Part shown: in pieces, positions 63,997 through 64,000 of the stretch
How positions within the stretch are numbered: position 1 is the first letter of the stretch
Layout of the letters: each line of letters starts with the position of its first letter
Source: Vibrio syngnathi
GTDB lineage: Bacteria > Pseudomonadota > Gammaproteobacteria > Enterobacterales > Vibrionaceae
NCBI RefSeq assembly: GCF_002119525.1
Contig: NZ_CP017916.1
Span: 3,234,329-3,298,328 of the forward strand
DNA length: 64,000 nt
Direction of reading: 5' to 3'
Notes under the pieces: generated by a model
What the model saw: the letters and a program-made list of their open reading frames with translations, nothing else
Told to the model about the DNA's origin: nothing
Databases searched by the model: none
Made by a program: the position numbers and the translations under genes

Positions 63997-64000
63997 CTTG

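Overview
The window looks like chromosome I of a Vibrio around its replication origin. The gene order mioC-mnmE-yidC-yidD-rnpA-rpmH, then an amino-acid ABC transporter placed between rpmH and the expected dnaA side, is the arrangement I know from Vibrio. So is the run dsbA-srkA-yihD / trkH-trkA-rsmB-fmt-def / dprA-smg / purK-purE / tsaC-hemF-aroE. Codon use looks even throughout. The exception is one IS630-family insertion sequence. I cannot fix the species.

Layout. 1-4.1 kb: the tail of ubiK, then ilvC and its divergent regulator ilvY, whose stop codon now lies inside an IS630 element (about 2944-4050). 4.2-10.4 kb: a leftward rRNA operon (16S - tRNA Glu, Lys, Ala, Val - 23S - 5S - tRNA-Ser) with two promoters and boxA antitermination sites. 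10.5-13.7 kb: gamma-carbonic anhydrase, then leftward yrdB-aroE and hemF-tsaC. 13.9-15.5 kb: purEK behind a PurR box. 15.6-18.9 kb: leftward zinc-ribbon protein, smg, dprA and a LysM protein. 19.0-25.5 kb: def-fmt-rsmB and trkA-trkH, then a DUF3157 gene. 25.6-31.5 kb: trhA with a FabR-like operator, spo0M, an orphan small-ORF transcript, yihD, ccoG, srkA, dsbA. 31.6-34.3 kb: a DUF2860 outer-membrane protein and comM. 34.4-41.1 kb: the ilvGMEDA operon with its leader-peptide attenuator. 41.2-43.4 kb: punR/punC. 43.6-52.1 kb: leftward glmU and the whole atpIBEFHAGDC operon. 52.3-56.5 kb: mnmG-rsmG-parA-parB. 56.5-56.95 kb: the origin, oriC, with three AT-rich 13-mers, five DnaA boxes and thirteen GATC sites. 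57-61.3 kb: mioC, mnmE, yidC, yidD, rnpA, rpmH. 61.5-63.8 kb: a polar amino-acid ABC transporter. The right edge carries DnaA-box sequences.

How the parts work together. The window holds the full branched-chain amino-acid pathway (ilvC plus ilvGMEDA), energy metabolism (F1Fo ATP synthase), origin and partition functions, and rRNA/tRNA modification and translation genes. The rRNA and ATP synthase operons both run leftward away from oriC, so they are co-directional with replication.

The least ordinary elements are: the IS630 copy that rewrote the C-terminus of IlvY; a small palindromic repeat at 32679-32726 whose ends match that IS; a 24-bp FabR-type palindrome before trhA; an undescribed two-ORF small transcript at 27402-27657 behind an 18-bp perfect palindrome; a GNRA-loop hairpin before rsmB; tandem repeats right after two stop codons; and direct and inverted repeats upstream of the ABC transporter.
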